Shown here one piece after another: positions 8,577 through 16,630 of a stretch of 64,000 nucleotides of DNA. This DNA is from Haloimpatiens lingqiaonensis (GTDB lineage: Bacteria; Bacillota; Clostridia; Clostridiales; Clostridiaceae). The notes under the pieces are model-generated. The model saw only the letters and a list, made by a program, of their open reading frames with translations. It searched no databases and was not told the DNA's origin. Position numbers and translations under genes: made by a program. Numbering within the stretch: the first letter of the stretch is position 1; each line of letters starts with the position of its first letter. Location of the stretch: the NCBI RefSeq assembly GCF_044502415.1, contig NZ_CP172402.1; one strand, 5' to 3'.

Positions 8577-10490
8577 TTATAAACTGTTTACTTTATTATT
8601 TATTTCTTCTTTTATCTTACCTATAAATTCATCTATAGTGCTAGTTCCTAAATCTCCCTCTTTTCTACTTCTAATTGCTATTTTGTTCTCTGTCATTTCC
8701 TTATCACCAATCACAAGCATATAAGGAATTTTTTGAAGCTGAGCTTCTCTTATCTTATATCCTATCTTTTCATTTCTAAAATCAATTTCTACTCTTATGC
8801 CCTCTTCCTTTAACTTAGCTTCTAGCTCTTTACAGTATTCTAAGCTTCTATCAGTTATATTCATAACCTTAACTTGAACTGGTGCTAACCATGTTGGGAA
8901 TGCTCCTGCAAAATGTTCTATAAGTATGCCTATGAATCTTTCAATACTTCCAAACACAACTCTGTGAACTGTTACTGGTCTGTGTTTTTCTCCATCTGCT
9001 CCTACATATGAAAGATCAAATCTCTCTGGTAATTGGAAATCTAGCTGAATTGTTCCGCATTGCCAAGTTCTTCCTATGCAATCTCTCAAATGGAAATCTA
9101 TCTTTGGACCATAGAAAGCTCCATCACCTTCATTAACTTTATACTCAAGTCCTGCTTTTTCAAGAGCAGCTCTCAATCCATTAGTTGCAGCTTCCCAATC
9201 CTCATCACTACCCATAGAATTTTCTGGTCTTGTTGAAAGTTCTACAAAATATTGGAATCCAAACATTTTATAGAATTCATCTATTAAATTAACTACTCCA
9301 AGTACTTCATCTGTTATTTGATCCTTAGTCATAAATATATGGGCATCGTCCTGAGTAAAGCATCTAACTCTCATAAGTCCATGTAATGCACCCGAAAGCT
9401 CATGTCTGTGAACAAGTCCTAATTCACCTAATCTTAAAGGTAAATCTCTATAAGAATGCATTCCATCCTTGTAAACTAGCATAGCTCCTGGACAATTCAT
9501 TGGTTTTACTGCATAATCTTCCTCATCAATTTTTGTAAAATACATATTTTCTTTGTAATGATCCCAGTGTCCTGATTGATGCCATAAAGCTTCATTTAAT
9601 ATAATTGGAGTTTTAATTTCATCATATCCTGCTTTTCTATGCACTTCTCTCCAATAATCTTCAAGTATATTTCTAAGAATCATTCCCTTTGGATAAAAGA
9701 ATGGGAATCCTGGACCCTCATCATGTATTGCAAATAATCCAAGCTCCTTACCTAGTTTTCTATGATCTCTCTTTTTAGCTTCCTCTAGCATATTAATATA
9801 TTCATCAAGCTCGCTTTGTTTTGTAAAGGCTGTTCCATAAATTCTTTGAAGCATTTGCTTATTTTCATCACCTCTCCAATAAGCTCCTGCTAAAGATAAT
9901 AATTTTATAGCTTTTACTTTCTTTGTAGACGGTACATGGGGCCCTGCACATAAATCCACAAACTCACCTTGTCTATAGAAAGAAATTACTGCATCCTCTG
10001 GTAAATCCTCTATAAGTTCTACCTTGTAATCTTCGCCTTTTTCCTTCACGTATTTTATTGCTTCTTCTCTTGGAAGTTCAAATCTCTCTAACTTTAAATC
10101 TTCCTTAACTATCTTTTTCATTTCTTTTTCTATATTTTCCATTATTTCTGGTGTAAAAGAAAAATCCGCTTCAAAATCATAATAAAATCCTGTATCTATA
10201 GCTGGTCCTATAGCTAATTTTACTTCTGGATATAATCTTTTTACTGCTTGAGCTAAAATATGTGATGCAGTATGTCTTAAAGCCCATCTTCCATCTTCAT
10301 CTTCAAAAGTTGCTATTTCTAAAGTACAATCTTCATTTATCTCAGTCATAAGTTCAGCTTTTTCTCCATTTACTTTAGCAGCTAATGCTTTTTTGTAAAG
10401 AGCTGGACTTATTTTCATAGCAATATCACTAACTTTGGTTCCTTTTGCTACCTCTATAACTTTTCCATCCTTTAATGTTACTTTAACCAT
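8577..10490 (-). CDS. thrS: Threonyl-tRNA synthetase
   Basis: Class II synthetase charging tRNA-Thr. Its 637 residues show the complete domain set: TGS domain (1-60), the editing domain with zinc-site motif HTASHILAQAVK (about 73-84) and SLAGAYWRGDE, the catalytic core (MNCPGAMLVYK; motif 2 HRHELSGALHGLMRVRCFTQ; DAHIF), and the anticodon-binding domain from about 535 (PVQVKVMNITD). The start is ATG with a GGAGG site. A T-box leader precedes it. It is intact. Confidence 0.98.
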   Translation of the reverse strand: MVKVTLKDGKVIEVAKGTKVSDIAMKISPALYKKALAAKVNGEKAELMTEINEDCTLEIATFEDEDGRWALRHTASHILAQAVKRLYPEVKLAIGPAIDTGFYYDFEADFSFTPEIMENIEKEMKKIVKEDLKLERFELPREEAIKYVKEKGEDYKVELIEDLPEDAVISFYRQGEFVDLCAGPHVPSTKKVKAIKLLSLAGAYWRGDENKQMLQRIYGTAFTKQSELDEYINMLEEAKKRDHRKLGKELGLFAIHDEGPGFPFFYPKGMILRNILEDYWREVHRKAGYDEIKTPIILNEALWHQSGHWDHYKENMYFTKIDEEDYAVKPMNCPGAMLVYKDGMHSYRDLPLRLGELGLVHRHELSGALHGLMRVRCFTQDDAHIFMTKDQITDEVLGVVNLIDEFYKMFGFQYFVELSTRPENSMGSDEDWEAATNGLRAALEKAGLEYKVNEGDGAFYGPKIDFHLRDCIGRTWQCGTIQLDFQLPERFDLSYVGADGEKHRPVTVHRVVFGSIERFIGILIEHFAGAFPTWLAPVQVKVMNITDRSLEYCKELEAKLKEEGIRVEIDFRNEKIGYKIREAQLQKIPYMLVIGDKEMTENKIAIRSRKEGDLGTSTIDEFIGKIKEEINNKVNSL

Positions 10491-10595
10491 TTTAAATCCT
10501 CCTTTTTCTTTATTTATTCCATGACCATGCTACCTCTCCATGTATTTGGAGAATAATCATAGTTAAGCCTCTGGATAATAATCAAAAATGTTTTA

Positions 10596-10850
10596 GCAAA
10601 AAATAATTAAACTCATCCCATATATGGGACGAGTATATCGCGGTTCCACCCAAATTGATAATAAAATAAACTTCAATTATCCACTTGAAGCCTTTAACGC
10701 TGGCAACGGCAATGCCTACTAACTTCAGCACGCTACTCAAAGGTGGTTTTCAACAATTCTTATTCAAAGGATCTTTCAGCCTATGAATCCTTCTCTCTGA
10801 GAACAGTATACTGTTTACTCTTCCTTTTCACAGTATTTTAATTAAAATAT
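10596..10850 (-). promoter_or_regulatory. T-box riboswitch of thrS (specifier ACC, Thr)
   Basis: The minus strand carries the T-box GGGTGGAACCGCG (10633-10652 region), then the terminator hairpin ACTCGTCCCATATATGGGAT with a T-rich tail. In Stem I, GAAA-ACC-ACCTTTGAG places an ACC threonine codon at 10745-10747. A GCTGAAAGATCC distal motif of Stem I is also present (10771-10790). It should control thrS by uncharged tRNA-Thr. Confidence 0.93.
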
Positions 10851-10974
10851 CTAAAATTTATTAAAGTATATTACTTTTAATTTAAAATGTCAATAGATAC
10901 TAATTATTTTTTCTGATTATTTCCGATTATTTCTGCTCCATTTTTATAATTATCCTGAATTATTCTAATTGCTA

Positions 10975-11883
10975 CTAATTATTTTTCACATTTTTACTTA
11001 ATAATTTTCTGCACTGTTCACACCCATCGCATAAGGTAACCCTGCTTTCAAATACATTTTCTATGGTATTTATAAACTCTTTATTTTTACAATTATTCGC
11101 TCCATGTATAATAATTTTTTTAGGTGAACTTGTTACAAGCCCACTAATTATCACATCCTCCATATCAACAGCTTCAGCAATATCCTCCGCAAAACTTTCT
11201 TTTTTAAATTTGTTCATAATATTATTTTCTTTCTCATCTTTTATGATATAGTCACCTTTATTATCTATGAATATATGTAACTTATTTATTTTATTGTCCT
11301 GCATTCCTACAAAATATTTAAGAAGTTTTATAAACTCATCATATTCCTTCTCTACCATAATACTTTCAATTATTTTATCAATTATTAAGCATACTTTTTT
11401 CTTAATTTCACGTATTCTAAAGCGTAAATATCCATGTATATTTATTAAATTATTTTCCTTTATAACATTTAAGATATCTTCCTTTATTTCATTCATTCTG
11501 TTAGAAAAATAAACAGATTTTTCATCATTAATCCCTTGAAAATTAGTAAGTATATTAAACAAACTTATCTTCACTTCTTCTATTTCTTCCTTTCCTAGAA
11601 AGAAATAATCCTCATTAAGTATATAATCTACTTCCATATAATAAAACTCCAATATTATATGATTATAAATTATTTCCATTAAATTGTAATAGATAATATC
11701 CATGGTTTTCTTAGGTAAATCACTATTATCCGAAGAAAATATTTTCAGTACATTAAATTCCTCCTCTTTCTCTTTATATATTCCTATATGTATATCTTTA
11801 TTTCTTAGTCTTTCTTCAATTTCATTAATATCATATATAAGTTCTTCCTTTTCTCCTTTAAAAACTATTGTAAGTAGCAACAT
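10975..11883 (-). CDS. ytxC: YtxC-like sporulation protein
   Basis: Resembles the YtxC family, annotated as putative sporulation proteins and typically adjacent to thrS in Bacillus and Clostridium. The biochemical role is unknown. About 303 residues: an N-terminal acidic region, a predicted helical middle with YYMEVDYILNEDYFF, and a C-terminal part with VTLCDGCEQCRKLL, a CxxC pair that could bind metal or form a disulfide. The frame reaches GTG 11892, but AAGTGGGTGA precedes ATG 11883, so I prefer ATG. The order thrS-ytxC supports the call. Confidence in the family is moderate because it rests on length, neighbourhood and general similarity. Confidence 0.75.
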   Translation of the reverse strand: MLLLTIVFKGEKEELIYDINEIEERLRNKDIHIGIYKEKEEEFNVLKIFSSDNSDLPKKTMDIIYYNLMEIIYNHIILEFYYMEVDYILNEDYFFLGKEEIEEVKISLFNILTNFQGINDEKSVYFSNRMNEIKEDILNVIKENNLINIHGYLRFRIREIKKKVCLIIDKIIESIMVEKEYDEFIKLLKYFVGMQDNKINKLHIFIDNKGDYIIKDEKENNIMNKFKKESFAEDIAEAVDMEDVIISGLVTSSPKKIIIHGANNCKNKEFINTIENVFESRVTLCDGCEQCRKLLSKNVKNN

Positions 11884-11941
11884 TGGAATCACCCACTTTC
11901 ATTTATAGTGAGAATATTTTTGTTTAAATTCAATTAGTAGC

Positions 11942-12111
11942 TTAATTCAACTTTCGCAGTTATAAAATAAAAATATAAACAGAGCTCTTAGCTTCAGATG
12001 GAGTTTTTACTCCAACTGAAGGTTAGAGATCGTTATCCAGAGACATAGCTGCCTTTTACTTCTTACCTTGTATAGTGTAGAACTTAAAATTTATATGCGA
12101 AAGTTGAATAA
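11942..12111. repeat. MITE-like element carrying a structured insert
   Basis: The left end TTAATTCAACTTTCGCAGT and right end TATGCGAAAGTTGAATAA form inverted termini of about 13 perfect bases (TTCAACTTTCGCA). The interior contains a 5' portion of the structured repeat also seen at 27583 and 57167, then a CTTCTTACC stretch and the conserved right arm GTGTAGAACTTAAAATTTA. No open frame of note. It fills the divergent gap between ytxC and the DUF6873-like gene. Confidence 0.75.
11977..12053 (+). repeat. Structured repeat, truncated copy A
   Basis: Begins AAACAGAGCTCTTAGC and forms a long hairpin (CTTCAGATGGAG ... CTCCAACTGAAG). It continues GATCGTTATCC as in the full copies, then stops at AGCTGCC, where the full copies at 27583 and 57167 go on for about 60 nt. 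The 3' stem partner is therefore missing. It sits inside a MITE-like element. Confidence 0.7.
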
Positions 12112-12221
12112 TTTATATTATCACTTTATTTTTTATTTACAAATTTAAGTCTTGTGATAATATAAGTTATAAGTTTATATTTTACAAAATAAATTCATTT
12201 ATGTATGAAAAGGTGATTTTT

Positions 12222-12932
12222 ATGAAAAAATTTATTGTTGTAGATTTTAGAATAGATAAAGAAGAAAAGGATAATTTACAAAAGTTAGGCTATGAAGTAT
12301 TATGTTGTCCCCCTAGCCAAGTATTATATAGCGCAGTATGTGGTCACCCTGATATGCTTTTGCACTTTTTAAATAATAACACTATAGTAGTACACAAAAA
12401 CACTCCTAGAAATTTTATAGACACACTAGAAAAAATGAATCTGGAAGTTATTCTATCAAAAAATCCTTTAGAGAAAAGTTATCCTTACGATATTGGCTTA
12501 AATGCAGTGAATGTAGGCGATATATTTATTCACTACACAAAGTATACAGATCCATCTATACTTAATAATATAGAAGGCAAAAAAATTTTAAATGTAAAAC
12601 AAGGATACACTAAATGTTCCACTGCAATTATAAATTCTAATGCCTTTATAACTTCTGACCCTTCCATTAAAAATGTATTGGAAAAAGAAAATAAAGATGT
12701 ATTATTCCTCCCACCAGGTGATATATCTCTACCCGGTTTAGACTATGGATTTATTGGTGGAACTTGCGGTTTTTTAGAAGAAGGCTTTTTAGCCTTTTAC
12801 GGTGATTTAAATTACTATAAATACGGAAGGGAAGTTATGAGTTTTTTAGAAAAATATCAGGTTAAACCTGTTTTTCTTAGGAAAGGTCCTCTTGTAGATA
12901 GAGGAAGCTTATTCAGTGGGCTAGTGGGCTAG
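12222..12932 (+). CDS. DUF6873-like protein, function unknown
   Basis: A soluble protein of 236 residues with no signal peptide or membrane segment. Motifs seen are PPSQVLYSAVCGHPDMLLHF (about 30-49), NVKQGYTKCSTAI (cysteine after a Gly-Tyr, about 126-138) and DYGFIGGTCGFL (about 184-195). The His/Asp and Cys motifs are reminiscent of the guanidino-modifying enzyme fold, and I think it matches the DUF6873 'GME fold' group, but I cannot verify this. ATG 12222 follows AAAGGTGA, so it is preferred over ATG 12201. The last codons (SGLVG-stop) are made of the octamer AGTGGGCT repeat, so the repeat supplies the stop codon. Confidence 0.6.
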   Translation: MKKFIVVDFRIDKEEKDNLQKLGYEVLCCPPSQVLYSAVCGHPDMLLHFLNNNTIVVHKNTPRNFIDTLEKMNLEVILSKNPLEKSYPYDIGLNAVNVGDIFIHYTKYTDPSILNNIEGKKILNVKQGYTKCSTAIINSNAFITSDPSIKNVLEKENKDVLFLPPGDISLPGLDYGFIGGTCGFLEEGFLAFYGDLNYYKYGREVMSFLEKYQVKPVFLRKGPLVDRGSLFSGLVG

Positions 12933-12946
12933 TGGGCTAGTGGCGG
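12912..12946. repeat. Octamer tandem array (AGTGGGCT)
   Basis: Three to four copies of AGTGGGCT run over the end of the DUF6873-like gene. The TAG stop at 12930-12932 is inside the array. Variant octamers recur at 13217, 39680, 50436 and 57370. Confidence 0.85.
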
Positions 12947-13006
12947 AAAAGCTACGTTTTTCCGGCCACTAAATTCTAATTAAAGCGGAGATTTATCGTA
13001 TAATAA

Positions 13007-13047
13007 ATTCCAGTAAAAATTTTGTTTTTACTGGAATTATTTTTTTC
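13007..13047 (+). terminator. Rho-independent terminator
   Basis: AATTCCAGTAAAAA and its complement TTTTTACTGGAATT form a 14-bp stem with a short T loop, followed by seven T. It would end the DUF6873-like transcript. Confidence 0.9.
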
Positions 13048-13057
13048 ACTTAATTAA

Positions 13058-13103
13058 AGGGCTGGTAAGCCCGCAGACCGTTAGGTCGCAAAAATAGCTA
13101 GAC
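13058..13103. repeat. Double-hairpin repeat, copy 1
   Basis: Two adjacent small hairpins, GGGCT-GGTA-AGCCC and GACC-GTTA-GGTC, are joined by GCA and followed by GCAAAAATAG. A near copy is at 40333-40380. It includes compensatory or neutral loop changes (GGTC loop; GACC-GATA-GGTT with a G-U pair). Unidentified. The 13104-13216 stretch that follows has the ATTTTCC palindrome module also seen at 14042. Confidence 0.6.
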
Positions 13104-13216
13104 TTTCTTCTATCCCTCGAAATCTTAATAAATCAACGGACCCACACCTAAAAAATCTTTAAGCGCTAAACTTCTATAATTAAAGATTTTCCGTAGCATA
13201 GCGTAGGAAAATCCTC

Positions 13217-13288
13217 CATCTCTAGCACACTAGCACACTGACACACTAGCCCACTAATATCTAGCCCTCTGACACACTAGCCCACTAA
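13217..13288. repeat. Octamer tandem array (CTAGCACA/CTAGCCCA)
   Basis: A degenerate run of octamers CTAGCACA, CTGACACA and CTAGCCCA, about eight units, ending just before the tRNA operon terminator. It is the reverse-strand relative of the AGTGGGCT array at 12912. Confidence 0.8.
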
Positions 13289-13320
13289 AAAAAGAACTAT
13301 GCTACGCATAGTTCTTTTTT
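13284..13320 (-). terminator. Terminator of the tRNA operon
   Basis: AAAGAACTATGC and GCATAGTTCTTT form a 12-bp stem with A and T runs on both sides, so it can act in both directions. It lies immediately after the tRNA-Cys CCA end. Confidence 0.9.
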
Positions 13321-13395
13321 TGGAGGCGCCACCCGGATTTGAACCGGGGAATGAAGATTTTGCAGACCTTTGCCTTACCACTTGGCCATAGCGCC
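13321..13395 (-). tRNA. tRNA-Cys (GCA)
   Basis: Minus-strand cloverleaf starts GGCGCTATGGCCAAGTGG. The anticodon loop is CTGCAAA with anticodon GCA, the T arm is GGTTCAAATCC, and the acceptor end GGCGCCTCCA includes an encoded CCA. It is the last gene of a five-tRNA operon. Confidence 0.97.
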
Positions 13396-13404
13396 ATATC
13401 AAAT

Positions 13405-13480
13405 TGGAGCGGAAAACGGGACTCGAACCCGCGACATCCACCTTGGCAAGGTGGCGCTCTACCAGCTGAGCCATTTCCGC
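13405..13480 (-). tRNA. tRNA-Gly (GCC)
   Basis: Minus-strand cloverleaf starts GCGGAAATGGCTCAGC. The anticodon stem-loop CCACCTTGCCAAGGTGG gives anticodon GCC. The T arm is GGGTTCGAGTCCC and CCA is encoded. Confidence 0.97.
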
Positions 13481-13487
13481 ATGGTAC

Positions 13488-13563
<76 letters not shown>

Positions 13564-13568
13564 TAATA

Positions 13569-13645
13569 TGGCGACCCAGAAGGGACTCGAACCCTCGACC
13601 TCCGGCGTGACAGGCCGGCACTCTAACCAACTGAGCCACTGGGCC
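13569..13645 (-). tRNA. tRNA-Asp (GTC)
   Basis: Minus-strand cloverleaf starts GGCCCAGTGGCTCAGTTGG. The loop CTGTCAC gives anticodon GTC. The T arm is GGGTTCGAGTCCC and CCA is encoded. Confidence 0.97.
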
Positions 13646-13653
13646 ATATTATG

Positions 13654-13729
13654 TGGTGGGCACAACAGGGCTCGAACCTGTGACCCTCTGCTTGTAAGGC
13701 AGATGCTCTCCCAGCTGAGCTATGCGCCC
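13654..13729 (-). tRNA. tRNA-Val (TAC)
   Basis: Minus-strand cloverleaf starts GGGCGCATAGCTCAGC. The loop CTTACAA gives anticodon TAC. The T arm is AGGTTCGAGCCTG and CCA is encoded. It is first in the operon Val-Asp-Phe-Gly-Cys and is the tRNA expected to be read by the valS T-box (GTA specifier). Confidence 0.97.
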
Positions 13730-14197
13730 ACATAATCGAGTGCTTCAATCAACTCGCATATTTATAATACACAATTTCAAAGAATATGTCAACATTAAAT
13801 TGACTCTTTAATACTAATTATTTTAATAATACATGAATTTCCTTCTATATATTTCGTTTTTCTTTTTACTTCTATATAATATATTCAGTTTAACTGATGA
13901 GGGTTCCTCTTTTCATCCATTTACAAGTATAAAACTCTTTTAGAAATTAACTATAATTTAAAAAGAAAAGCTATACCTAGTTTGTTTAATGAACCAGTTA
14001 TAGCTTTTCCAAATATCCCATTACTCATATTTAATTAAAGATTTTCCGTAACGCAGTGAAGGAAAATCCTCCTTAACTCTTACTTCTTACTTCTTACCTT
14101 CTCCACAAATTCCGATTTTAAATTTTAAATTTTAAATTAAAAACATTTATTTATCTAGATAAAGCTTAAGACTTATGCTCGAAAATTCAGTTAATAA
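13730..14197. repeat. Intergenic: palindrome modules
   Basis: Between the tRNA operon and hslO. At 13963-14010 an imperfect palindrome, AAAAGCTATACC ... GGTTATAGCTTTTCC type, surrounds TTTAATGAA. At 14038-14075 AAAGATTTTCCGTAACGCAG ... GGAAAATC forms a second hairpin. Then come CTTACTTCTTACCTT heptamers and a degenerate MITE right end at about 14165. The same modules in the same order recur at 40790, 42885 and 50277. No gene is seen. Confidence 0.7.
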
Positions 14198-15079
14198 TTA
14201 AATGATATTCTTCAAAATCTCCCCAATGTCCTCATGAGTAAACTTATACTTTTTATTGCAGAATTGACAAACCAATTCTTCCTCTTTACCTTCGTTATAT
14301 ATTTCTTCTAAATCCTTTTTACCTATGCTTATTAAAGCCTTCTCCACCTTTTCTCTTGAACAATCGCATTTATATTCTGGATGAATCTCTTCTAATATTT
14401 TAAGATCCATATCCTCAAATATTAGATTTAAAATCTCCTCTACAGTCTTACCTTCAGAAAGCAATTTACTTATAGGTGGAATTTCTTCTAATCTATAAGT
14501 TATTAAATCTGCTAAAAGCTCATCCGCATCTGGCATCATTTGAATTATAAATCCACCTGCAGATTTTATACTCAAATCTTTATCCACTAAAACGCCCACT
14601 GCCACTGCTGATGGTGTTTGCTCTGATACAGTAAAATAATACGCTAAATCGTCTCCAACTTCTCCTGTGTATATAGGAACACGCCCCACATAAGGTTCTT
14701 TAAGTCCCATATCCCTTATAATTAATAATTCTCCATTTCTACCAATAGCTCCTCCTACATCTAGCTTCCCTAAGCTATTAGGTTCTAAATCTACATTGGG
14801 ATTTCCTATATAACCTTTTACGTGACCATCACTATATGCAGTAACTACTATGCCCCTAGCTGGTCCTCTTCCATCTATTTTAAGTGTTAAAGTATCCTTT
14901 GAGGATTTTAACATAGTACCCATTAAGCTTCCACAGGTAAGCATTCTTCCATAAGCCGCTGCTGCAGTAGCTGCACATTCATGCATCTTTACCGCCTCAC
15001 TTACAAGTTCTGTGGTATCTCCTCCTATTATTCTTACCTGACCATCCTTTGCTACAGCTCTAACTAATTTATCCGCCAT
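14198..15079 (-). CDS. hslO: Hsp33 redox-regulated chaperonin
   Basis: Cytosolic holdase chaperone switched on by oxidation. 293 residues with the HSP33 fold (ADKLVRAVAKDGQVRIIGGDT at the start, the GRGPARGIVVTA region) and the C-terminal zinc-binding redox switch: CDC at about 237-239 and CQFC at about 269-272, giving the CxC ... CxxC pattern. The start is ATG with an upstream AAAGGTGAAG site. It is intact and probably monocistronic. Confidence 0.95.
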   Translation of the reverse strand: MADKLVRAVAKDGQVRIIGGDTTELVSEAVKMHECAATAAAAYGRMLTCGSLMGTMLKSSKDTLTLKIDGRGPARGIVVTAYSDGHVKGYIGNPNVDLEPNSLGKLDVGGAIGRNGELLIIRDMGLKEPYVGRVPIYTGEVGDDLAYYFTVSEQTPSAVAVGVLVDKDLSIKSAGGFIIQMMPDADELLADLITYRLEEIPPISKLLSEGKTVEEILNLIFEDMDLKILEEIHPEYKCDCSREKVEKALISIGKKDLEEIYNEGKEEELVCQFCNKKYKFTHEDIGEILKNII

Positions 15080-15133
15080 ATCTTCACCTTTGTGCTAATT
15101 CACAAAGGCTTCCTCCTTTCATTCTAATATTAG

Positions 15134-15877
15134 TTATATATTTTTCTTAACTATATAAACTATTCTTTCTGTATTATCATTTATTTTATCACAAATATAA
15201 TTGTCATATTTACCTACTATATTAAATCCTATATTTTTTAAAATTTCTTCTATGTATTCTTCTTTATAAGCCTTTTCCATATGATTTTCATCAAATCTAC
15301 TATATACTTGTCCATCTCTAATGAAAAAGTTTAGATACATATGGACGATATCATCTTCTAATTCGTTTTCCCATGCATAAAAAACTTCCTCACCATCATA
15401 AATAAAAGTATTATTTCCTAGAATTTCTGTTAATTTATAATAGGAGTTTATATCAAATATAAATAGCCCCTCATCCTTTAAGGAAGATTGAACCCCCTTA
15501 AAATAGTTTATAAGCTGTTCCTCTTCTAATAAATAATTTGTTGAATCTAAGCAGCAAGTGATCAAATCAAACTTTCTATTAAGTTGCAGTTTACTTATGT
15601 CTTGGCATACGAAATTTGCTTTTATGCCTTGTGCTCTCATTTTTTCTTCTGCTTCCACAAGCATATCTGTAGATAAATCTACTGCCCATACTTCATTAAA
15701 AAACCTTCCTACTTTTTCTGTAACATTTCCCGTGCCACAAGCTAAATCTAAATAGCTATGACACTTAATATTGTTTTGTTTGCATATGTCTATTATTTTA
15801 TCACACCATTTTTGATAATCTATATCCTCGTTTATTAATTCATCATATATATGCGCAAATTTTCTATAGCAATCCAT
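15134..15877 (-). CDS. Class I SAM-dependent methyltransferase
   Basis: About 247 residues with a Rossmann-like SAM-binding fold. Motif I is YLDLACGTGNVTEKVG (about 44-59), motif II VWAVDLSTDMLVEA, and a post-motif acid FDLITCCLDSTNYL. A beta-rich C-terminal part (FIFDINSYYKLTEILGNN) resembles the YqeM/YhfC group of small-molecule or unknown methylases. The substrate cannot be inferred. ATG 15877 (MDCYRKFAHIYDEL) lies 5-6 nt after AAGGGA and is preferred over ATG 15892. It is located between hslO and a spore protein gene. Confidence 0.85.
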   Translation of the reverse strand: MDCYRKFAHIYDELINEDIDYQKWCDKIIDICKQNNIKCHSYLDLACGTGNVTEKVGRFFNEVWAVDLSTDMLVEAEEKMRAQGIKANFVCQDISKLQLNRKFDLITCCLDSTNYLLEEEQLINYFKGVQSSLKDEGLFIFDINSYYKLTEILGNNTFIYDGEEVFYAWENELEDDIVHMYLNFFIRDGQVYSRFDENHMEKAYKEEYIEEILKNIGFNIVGKYDNYICDKINDNTERIVYIVKKNI

Positions 15878-15995
15878 AAAAATTCCCTTCATTTCATATA
15901 GTTTTTTACATAATCGTATATATATAATACAACATAGAGGGGTATTAGTAAAATAAATATTTTTATTTTAAGGCATTAATGCCAAGGAACAAATA

Positions 15996-16268
15996 TTAAT
16001 CTCCATGATTGTTTTTATAATCATTTTTAATAATTTCTTCATTTTTAGGTATATTAAATTTTCTTTTTTTCTTTGTCATTATACCGCCTATTCTTCCTGT
16101 TTCTTCTGCTGTAAGACCACCCCAGCCATATTTATCTACCTTATCCTTAAGTCCTAATTCCGTAGCTATTTCATACTTCATCTCTTCTCTTATTTTTTCT
16201 AAAGGCGTTAATTCCTTTTTAGCTTTTAATTTAGATTTTATTATTTTCTTTAAAGGTGTTTTGCCCAT
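15996..16268 (-). CDS. Divergent alpha/beta-type small acid-soluble spore protein
   Basis: 90 residues. Residues about 33-68 match the alpha/beta SASP signature: KYEIATELGL (the GPR protease cleavage region), followed by KYGWGGLTAEETGRIGG, similar to the VGWG ... REVGKIGG block of SASPs. Such proteins coat spore DNA and protect it from UV and chemicals. Unlike classical SASPs it has a very basic N-terminus (KTPLKKIIKSKLKAKKEL) and a Lys/Asn-rich tail, and lacks the second C-terminal DNA-contact helix in recognisable form. It resembles the Ssp4-like variants of clostridia. Start ATG with GAGGG nearby. Confidence 0.8.
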   Translation of the reverse strand: MGKTPLKKIIKSKLKAKKELTPLEKIREEMKYEIATELGLKDKVDKYGWGGLTAEETGRIGGIMTKKKRKFNIPKNEEIIKNDYKNNHGD

Positions 16269-16363
16269 TTTTATTTCCCTCCTGCAAAATATACAATTTT
16301 TATTTTAAATGCATATCTTACACATTATTATTAACATATGAGGAAATTATATTCATACTATAT

Positions 16364-16415
16364 AATTGACAATTGAGAATTGACAATTGACAATTGACAA
16401 TTGACAATTGACAAT
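16364..16415. repeat. Heptamer tandem array (ATTGACA)
   Basis: About seven units of ATTGACA with one ATTGAGA variant. The same heptamer family, with ATGGACA variants, lies within the group I intron (31335-31366) and on both sides of the terminator between dapB and the aminotransferase gene. Confidence 0.9.
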
Positions 16416-16447
16416 GAAGAGCAAAACTCCAAAGGAGTTTTTTTAAA

Positions 16448-16545
16448 TATTCAACTTTCGCAGTTATAAAATAGAAATATAAAATTTGCAGGTAAGTAAT
16501 AGGTAATAGCTAAGAAGTAAAAGTTTATATTCAAAAATTAATTTT
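16448..16545. repeat. MITE-like element, degenerate right end
   Basis: A clear left end (TATTCAACTTTCGCAGTTAT) is followed by AAGTAAT/AAGTAAA heptamer-like DNA. The right end is eroded (AAAGTTTATATTCAAAA). Same family as 11942-12111. Confidence 0.55.
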
Positions 16546-16558
16546 ATAATAGATAACG

Positions 16559-16604
16559 TCAAAAAAAACATGCAGCGATAATTCACTACATGTTTTTTCT
16601 TTTA
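16559..16604 (-). terminator. Terminator after oppF
   Basis: AAAAAACATG and CATGTTTTTT form an inverted repeat around a 17-nt loop, with T runs on both strands. It lies about 30 nt past the oppF stop. Confidence 0.75.
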
Positions 16605-16630
16605 GGCTTTTATATTTAAATTAAGACACC

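Noticed and set aside
16364..16415. CRISPR array
   Set aside because: Units are 7 nt in direct tandem without spacers; no cas genes in the window.
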